The notes under the pieces: generated by a model
What the model saw: the letters and a program-made list of their open reading frames with translations, nothing else
The model's database searches: none
What the model was told of the DNA's origin: nothing
Shown here: positions 54,404 through 60,000 of the stretch, one piece after another
Position numbering within the stretch: the first letter of the stretch is position 1
Layout: each line of letters begins with the position of its first letter
Origin: Mesostigma viride
Taxonomy: Eukaryota; Streptophyta; Mesostigmatophyceae; Mesostigmatales; Mesostigmataceae
Direction of reading: 5' to 3'
Assembly (NCBI GenBank): GCA_009746045.1
Contig: RPFO01000253.1
Span: forward strand, 1,874,888-1,934,887
Length of the DNA stretch: 60,000 bases
Translations under genes and position numbers: made by a program

Positions 54404-57400
54404 ATGAGCTCCAAGAAGACCACCAAGAAACCCAGCCCAGCTACAAGCTCCATGGCAAGCGACGTCGACTACACTCCTATGCTGAATGTGTGCTCCAAGA
54501 TGGTGCTGAAATTCGATGGCACAAGCCTACGTGGCTGGGAGGAGACCAAGACATCTCTTGAGGGTTTCTGTTCCTTCTATGAGGTTAAGGACGTCCTGCT
54601 GGGCACCAGGCAGGACCGCAAGGCTGACCAAGCTGTTGGCCTTGTCATCTCAGCTGCACTTGTGGGAGAAGCGAGGCGCATCCTATCGCTCGTGCCAGAC
54701 CAATCTGGCAGCAAGCTCTACAAGACGCTGAGGGAGGTCTACGAGCAACAAAAGCTCACCAAGAGTCACCGCATGGACCTCAGGATTCAGCTTCACCGGC
54801 TGCAAATGAAGCCTGGGGAGACCATGGGGCAGTATATCCTACGTGGATTGCTGCTGCTGGCGGACTACCGTGCGGTGGGAGGCGTCATGAGCGACCAAGA
54901 TTTTGCGGCTATCCTCAAGAGCGGCCTGCCTGACCGATATCGCCCTGCCCTGATTTCAGCGCACTTCAAAGAGGAGGACAGCTTGGAGGAGGTCAAGGCT
55001 GCGCTGCTGGAGGCGGAGGACATGCTGCTGGGAGGACGGCCTTCTCAAGCTACCAAGGAGGAGCCAGCCCAAGGTCAAGCTTTCCACACTGCCAACAAGG
55101 GTGGTGAGAGGAAGCACTGCGCCTACTGCAACAGGAGTGGGCATGCGGAGACCCAGTGCTGGCAAAAGAACTCCCAGCTCAAGCCACGAAGCAAGAACCA
55201 AGGACGGCGGGGCAACCAGCGCAGGAGGGGCAACCAAGCGACCAAGAAGGAGACCTCACCTGGCGGAAGCGTGGCCAACAACACCCAGGAGGCCGCGGAG
55301 CTGCCGGAGGGCTTCGTCTTCACCACCATCGCCGAGTCGGCGCCGTCGCAGGAGGCTGCTGCACTCACGCAGTATAGCCCCAAGCCCCCTGCCTGGGTTC
55401 TGGACTCCGCTGCAAGCAGCCACATGTCCCCATGCCGCACTGACTTTGTGTCCCTCACCCCCACCACTAGGAACATCGTCGGATCAGGAGGACGTCTTCG
55501 CGCGACGGGAGTGGGCACGATTCGGCTCAAACTGCCCAACCAGCATGTGCACCTGAATGGTGCGCTCTTCGTGCCCGGCTTGAGCGCCCGACTGCTATCA
55601 GCTGGGCAGCTCGCCAAGGACGGCCACAAAGTCGACCTCACCGAGCAGACAGTGGTGCTGGACAACGAGACGCACAAGATTGCGCTGCAGAACAACATCT
55701 ACGTGTTACCTGCGGAGCGCGACGAGGCGGCAATGGCTGCCACGGCCATCGAGCGGCCGGCGAGCCTGCTCTGGCACTGGCGTCTTGGGCATGCTGGCGA
55801 AGATCGGATCAAGAGGCTGGCCGCCATTCCGGAGTCTAACCTTTTTTCGAGGCGCCTGTCATCGCCTGGCTGCCCATCCTGCCCTGCTGGCTTCATCAAG
55901 AGGCGCTCATTTTCGCCTGGACAGCTCCGATCGACTGTTCCCCGAGCCAAGCTTCACAGCGACATTCTCGGGCCGATGCAGCCAGCAATTGGAGGCGCCC
56001 GCTACATGCTCGGCTTCACCGACGATGCTACCCGCTGGCGATGGTGCTTTCCGCTTCGACACAAGGACGAGGCTGTTGACGCCCTACAGCAGCTGCTCGC
56101 GCGCGAAATTCGCCCCTTCTACAACGGTTCGATTCTTCTCCGGACCGACAACGACGCAGTCTTCACTGGGCAGGCGTGGCGGGCCGTCTGCGCTGAACAC
56201 CGAGTGCACCAGGAGTTCTCCAGCCCCTACACTCCTGAGCAGAACGGAGTGGCGGAGCGGCTGTGGGGTCTGGCCATGGGCATGACACTGGCAATGCTCA
56301 CGCATGCCGGTTTGCCCAAAGGATTCTGGGCACTAGCCTTCAATTGCGCGGTTTATATACTTAACCGCCTGCCGTCTAGCTCGAATCCTGGAGGTGCCAC
56401 GCCACACTTCCTGCTCACCGGTCGCAATGCGGATCTCTCGAATCTTCGAATTTTCGGCTGCCCTGCCTTCTATCGGGTGGAGGGCCCACGTGGCAAGCTG
56501 GAGGCCAAGGCTCTGCCTGGAATCTTCGTCGGCTATGATCTGGAATCGCCGGCGTACCTCATTTACCGTCCAGAATCCAAGGATGTCATTCGCCGCCTGC
56601 ATGTCACCTTCAATGAGGCCTGGCGCAATGGGGCCATGCCAACTCCTGCGCCGCTTCTGGAAAGTTCTGCCGCACTGGAGGAAACTTCACCAACTGATCT
56701 TCCGGCTGTAGCAGAAGTTCAGCCAAATTCTCTGGCCGAACCTAGCGGACCGGTCACCCGGTCTCAGGCGAGGTTTCTGGACGCCACCAGAAGGGATATT
56801 CCTGAGGAGCTTCGCCACGAGGGAGCGGACGCACCAAGTCCTGATGCAGTCAACGTCCCAAGTCCTAGACCAGTTCCGGAGGCGCTCGACGGTGCTCCAA
56901 ACTTTTCACAGCCCGTCCTAACTACTGACGACGTCTCCCCAAGTGACGCACGGGAGCTGTCTGCTGGTCCACCGGTCACTGCCACTTCAAGTGCTGCTCG
57001 ACTGCAAAGTACAATCTCTGCGCTGCGACGTAACCCAGCTGGTAATGTCGCCATGGCAACTGCTGATGAGCTGATGTTTTGCGGTAGCACCCGTGAACCC
57101 CTCGCGATGGAGATTACTACCTATGCTCCCCCTGTCACGGTGTCGCCTAAATGGGCTCGTTTTTTTCCGCATTACCAGTCAGTTCGTGATCTTTTTGACA
57201 CAGTGCATTTTACTGGCAGTGACGTTTCCCTTCCCGTCTCCTTTACTGAGGCTAACAACAGTCCAGAGTGGCGGGCTGCGATGTTGAGCGAAATTAATAG
57301 CATTCGTGATCATGCAGTATACTCGCTTGTGAGCCCGCGTACTTTGCCCGCCGGTGCCAAGGTCCTCCCTTCCCGGTGGGTATTTGCTGTCAAGTCCGAC

Positions 57401-58747
57401 GGCCGTCACAAGGCCAGGTTTGTCGTGAAAGGTTTTGCCCAACGTGAAGGTATCGACTTTAATGAAGTCTTTTCCCCCACTGTTCGTGCGTCCACCGTGC
57501 GACTTGCTCTTGCTTTAGCTGTCACGTCTGGCTTTACTGTCAAGCAGCTCGATGTCCGAACCGCTTTTCTCTATGCTCCCCTACAGGAGGATGTCTTTGT
57601 GCGTCCCCCTACTGGCTTTGAAGAGCGGGATGCCAATGGCGATGTGCTTGTGTGGAAGCTGCACCGCAGCTTGTATGGCATCAAGCAAGCGCCACGCAAT
57701 TGGCATAAAACGTTCCGTGCACACCTTCTTTCTGACGGCGCCATCCAAAGCCAAATTGATGCGTGCCTGTATTACTACCCTTCGTCTCGTGGTTTCGTGT
57801 TCGTGCACGTCGATGACATTCTTGCTGCTCATCCTTCCCCTTCCTGGCTGGCATCCTGGTCTCGCCGTTTGGCTAATACTTTTCAAATCACTGAGTCGGA
57901 CAATCCCTCTCTTTTCCTCGGTGTTTCCCTTACTATCGACCCTGCGTCTCGTTCCCTTACCATGCACCAACGGCCCTACATTGAAGCTATTGCTGCCCGT
58001 TTTGGGCTTTCTACCCCTCACCCTGTGCACACCCCTATAGTGCCTGGTAGTCCCCGTCGCGAGGGGGGAATGTGTGATGCCCCAAACCATCAACTCTTTC
58101 AGCAGATTGTTGGTGCTCTCATGTACGCCGCGACATGGACGCGCCCAGACATTGCTTTTGCTGTCAACCAGCTGGCCCAATGCATGCAGGCACCCACGGA
58201 GGGCGACTTGGAGCTGGCCAAGCGATTGGTGCGCTACCTTGTCCACACCAAGGACTTGGGACTGCGCTATGGTGGCCAAGGGGGGCTGGAGGGGTGGACG
58301 GATGCCGATTGGGGGAACTGCCCTGAGACACGCAGATCTGTCTCTGGCAATGTAGTGATGTTCAGGGGGGCCGCAGTCGAGTGGTGCAGCCGCAAGCAGC
58401 ACGTTACCGCCCTGTCTTCCTGCGAGGCGGAGTACATTGCTGCTAGCAGCGTAACCCAGCTAGTGCTTCCACTGAGGCACATGTTGGGGGAGCTGGGGCA
58501 TCCAGTTCAGGGGCCCACGCCTGTCTTCTGCGACAACACAGGCGCCGTGGCACTCGCTCGTGACCCTGTTCATCCCAAGCGCACGAAGCACATTGACGTG
58601 CGTTTCCATTTCATCCGGGAGAAGGTGGAGGGGGGACTCATCGCCATGAAGCATTGTCCTGGGGAGGACATGCTTGCTGATCTTCTGACGAAGGCACTTT
58701 CACGTGCCAGGTTCACTGCCCTGCGTGGCAAACTCATGTCAACTTAG
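54404..58747 (+). CDS. Gag-Pol polyprotein of copia element E
   Basis: 1447 residues in one frame. Gag domain (about 30-300) with zinc knuckle CAYCNRSGHAETQC; protease with D-S-A-A-S-S-H (~335); integrase with an H-x3-H...C-x2-C finger and core L-H-S-D-I-L-G-P (~518), T-D-N-D and N-G-V-A-E-R; reverse transcriptase with Q-L-D-V-R-T-A-F-L and an H-V-D-D box (~1135); RNase H with T-D-A-D-W (~1300), S-S-C-E-A-E-Y and K-H-I-D-V-R. The order is the normal Ty1/copia one. No stop or frameshift was seen, which fits the near-identical LTRs. Confidence 0.97.
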   Translation: MSSKKTTKKPSPATSSMASDVDYTPMLNVCSKMVLKFDGTSLRGWEETKTSLEGFCSFYEVKDVLLGTRQDRKADQAVGLVISAALVGEARRILSLVPDQSGSKLYKTLREVYEQQKLTKSHRMDLRIQLHRLQMKPGETMGQYILRGLLLLADYRAVGGVMSDQDFAAILKSGLPDRYRPALISAHFKEEDSLEEVKAALLEAEDMLLGGRPSQATKEEPAQGQAFHTANKGGERKHCAYCNRSGHAETQCWQKNSQLKPRSKNQGRRGNQRRRGNQATKKETSPGGSVANNTQEAAELPEGFVFTTIAESAPSQEAAALTQYSPKPPAWVLDSAASSHMSPCRTDFVSLTPTTRNIVGSGGRLRATGVGTIRLKLPNQHVHLNGALFVPGLSARLLSAGQLAKDGHKVDLTEQTVVLDNETHKIALQNNIYVLPAERDEAAMAATAIERPASLLWHWRLGHAGEDRIKRLAAIPESNLFSRRLSSPGCPSCPAGFIKRRSFSPGQLRSTVPRAKLHSDILGPMQPAIGGARYMLGFTDDATRWRWCFPLRHKDEAVDALQQLLAREIRPFYNGSILLRTDNDAVFTGQAWRAVCAEHRVHQEFSSPYTPEQNGVAERLWGLAMGMTLAMLTHAGLPKGFWALAFNCAVYILNRLPSSSNPGGATPHFLLTGRNADLSNLRIFGCPAFYRVEGPRGKLEAKALPGIFVGYDLESPAYLIYRPESKDVIRRLHVTFNEAWRNGAMPTPAPLLESSAALEETSPTDLPAVAEVQPNSLAEPSGPVTRSQARFLDATRRDIPEELRHEGADAPSPDAVNVPSPRPVPEALDGAPNFSQPVLTTDDVSPSDARELSAGPPVTATSSAARLQSTISALRRNPAGNVAMATADELMFCGSTREPLAMEITTYAPPVTVSPKWARFFPHYQSVRDLFDTVHFTGSDVSLPVSFTEANNSPEWRAAMLSEINSIRDHAVYSLVSPRTLPAGAKVLPSRWVFAVKSDGRHKARFVVKGFAQREGIDFNEVFSPTVRASTVRLALALAVTSGFTVKQLDVRTAFLYAPLQEDVFVRPPTGFEERDANGDVLVWKLHRSLYGIKQAPRNWHKTFRAHLLSDGAIQSQIDACLYYYPSSRGFVFVHVDDILAAHPSPSWLASWSRRLANTFQITESDNPSLFLGVSLTIDPASRSLTMHQRPYIEAIAARFGLSTPHPVHTPIVPGSPRREGGMCDAPNHQLFQQIVGALMYAATWTRPDIAFAVNQLAQCMQAPTEGDLELAKRLVRYLVHTKDLGLRYGGQGGLEGWTDADWGNCPETRRSVSGNVVMFRGAAVEWCSRKQHVTALSSCEAEYIAASSVTQLVLPLRHMLGELGHPVQGPTPVFCDNTGAVALARDPVHPKRTKHIDVRFHFIREKVEGGLIAMKHCPGEDMLADLLTKALSRARFTALRGKLMST

Positions 58748-58775
58748 TCCTTTGTGTTCAGCTGGCTAAGGGGGG

Positions 58776-59553
58776 TGTTGGGGATCATATACCCACCTGC
58801 CCACACTATATTCCAGCCTGACTTTCTTCTTCTTTGTTTTACTTCACAAGGGCTGAGAATTTGATAGATCTGATAAGTTAGATGAATTGCTCTCAATGAG
58901 CTGATCAATGTTCATGTGCCATAGTCCTATATTTGGCCATAGATCTCTTGTACCTGAGTTGGTCTAGTAGCATCACTTCCATGCTTGACAAGTGGTGTAC
59001 TTCTTTGGTAGACAAGTGTCCATTCCATGAGCTGACATGTGTTGGAAGCTCATAGTGACAAGTGTTGCATTCCATTGACTGACAAGTGGATAGACTCATT
59101 GGATTACACTTGTCATTCCAAGTAGAAACCATGTGTCACTTTATTAAGCATTAGATGTGGCACATTGTTCAGAGGACATTTGGCAATCAACTGTCATGCC
59201 AGCTCATTAGAACCTTTCTAGAATGACCTTGGAATGTTCTAGGAATATACCAGGAATATTCCTGGAATATACTGAGAATATGCTGGGAATATGCTTAGAT
59301 GTTTCTACAAGCTTTTATGATGACATCAGCATCTGATGTCATCCTTCCTAGCTAGAAAGGTATAAAAAGAAACTGGCTCCTAAGGCCAGGTACCTCTTTT
59401 CCTAACCTCTCAGCCTAAGAAATAAAACTCTTTTTCTGGTCTCTCTTCCATTGTCTTCAAGCTCAGTCTTTCATCACCTGCAAGGTGCAAGGGTAACAAG
59501 GCCAAGCACAAGGCATTGTGTAAAACCCATTAGTTTCCTCTACCTTTCCAACA
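58776..59553 (+). repeat. right LTR of element E
   Basis: 778 bp, matching 53607-54384 at all but one position by eye. Confidence 0.95.
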
Positions 59554-59902
59554 CTTTCGCGGCCTCTACGTCCTTGGGCGTCGGGAACGACCCGTTCTCC
59601 TCGTCGCGCGCCTCGATGTACGCCTGCACGCGTTGGACGTCTTCCGCTTTCTCGTCCCCGTTGTTCTTCGCGAGGACGCGCGCGCTCTCTTTCGCCAGCT
59701 CTTCGTTCGTCATCTCGTCCAGCTTCTTCGGGACATCCGCCGCCGCAGGCGTCGTCGGCGCCACGGGCGTCGTCGTCGCGTCCGCGGTCGTCGGCGCGGG
59801 TTTCTCCTCCTTCTTTTCCGTGACGTCGGTCGTCATGCTGAGGTACGCGATGGCCAGCACGGCGACGGTGACGATCGCGAACACGACCCACTCGCTCCCC
59901 AT
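59554..59902 (-). pseudogene. membrane-anchored helical protein, 5' part
   Basis: Starts at ATG 59900-59902. A strong N-terminal membrane helix (about residues 5-22) is followed by an Ala/Pro/Thr-rich linker and a charged helical part, cut by element E. The gene continues at 53606. TAATATG-like AT-rich sequence lies upstream of the start. Confidence 0.65.
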
Positions 59903-59925
59903 GGTTCTATCCTACTAGTCGCATA

Positions 59926-60000
59926 TTAAATGGGAAAACGCGTGACGGCGCCGAGCTCCTTCAACTCGCGTTGGAACGCCGCGTACGCGAACGCGAACAT
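59926..60000 (-). CDS. 3' end of a gene running past the window edge (partial)
   Basis: The last ~24 codons of a minus-strand frame ending with TAA at 59926-59928; the start lies beyond 60000 or at the ATG at the very edge. The visible sequence is Ala/Phe-rich then charged. Too short to assign. Confidence 0.35.
   Translation of the reverse strand: MFAFAYAAFQRELKELGAVTRFPI

Larger units (their letters stand above)
53607..59553 (+). mobile_element. intact, very young Ty1/copia element E
   Basis: 5947 bp, flanked by CTTTC (53602-53606 and 59554-59558). Two 778-bp LTRs with TG...CA ends differ at one position by eye (C/T near the AAGCTT before the direct repeats). TGGTATCGGAGG follows the left LTR (primer site for initiator Met tRNA) and a GGGGGG polypurine tract precedes the right LTR. 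A single uninterrupted gag-pol frame lies inside. All required parts look present, so it may still be active. Confidence 0.97.

Noticed and set aside
1-60000. tRNA, rRNA and CRISPR features
   Set aside because: None was seen by eye on either strand; a covariance-model scan would be needed to exclude tRNAs firmly.

Overview
The window looks like part of an endogenous giant virus (Nucleocytoviricota) lying in a eukaryotic nuclear genome and later invaded by host LTR retrotransposons. The viral stretches are GC-rich and tightly packed, with intron-poor genes on both strands, often convergent with overlapping ends. Several genes are recognisable: a D5-type SF3 helicase, a YqaJ-like exonuclease, an RNase H-fold Holliday junction resolvase, a VLTF2/A1L-like transcription factor, KilA-N proteins, an HNH-like protein, a RING/TRAF-zinc-finger protein, a VSR-like nuclease-fold protein, a putative ssDNA-binding protein, and many small membrane or virion-type proteins. 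No rRNA, tRNA or CRISPR was seen. The host cannot be named from this sequence; the Ty1/copia type and the initiator-Met-tRNA primer sites fit a plant or green-alga lineage (inference).

Layout. 1-4.7 kb: small membrane genes and two convergent ADP-ribosyltransferase (ART)-like genes. 4.7-10.2 kb: an odd copia-like element that splits the second ART gene. 10.2-13.7 kb: a frameshifted gene, a solo LTR, a KilA-N gene with a probable GC-AG intron, and a small KilA-N-associated gene. 13.9-19.5 kb: a third ART-like gene and a Rieske oxygenase gene split by a gag-only LTR element. 19.6-24 kb: a repeat protein, a second KilA-N module and a GNAT-like gene. 24.0-24.84 kb: an ~800-bp palindrome. 24.9-34.5 kb: unknown acidic and membrane proteins, VLTF2-like, a second GNAT-like gene and HNH-like. 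34.5-45.5 kb: two more genes split by non-autonomous LTR elements, and the RING/TRAF gene. 45.6-52.7 kb: the replication/recombination block (D5, resolvase, YqaJ) mixed with conserved small virus proteins. 52.7-59.9 kb: a membrane protein split by an intact, very young copia element.

The clearest general result is that five separate LTR elements each interrupt a viral open reading frame. Each is flanked by a short target-site duplication, and removing the element plus one duplication copy restores an uninterrupted frame in every case. A sixth insertion, a solo LTR, sits 3 bp upstream of a start codon. Further damage includes probable frameshifts (around 1.2, 10.43, 26.6 and 43.55 kb, possibly 30.85 kb) and one in-frame stop in the resolvase. 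The viral DNA has therefore been resident in the host nucleus and is decaying, although most genes are still open. The coding content suggests a virus with its own late transcription and recombination machinery and an expanded set of possible effector enzymes (three ART-like, two GNAT-like, one Rieske oxygenase).
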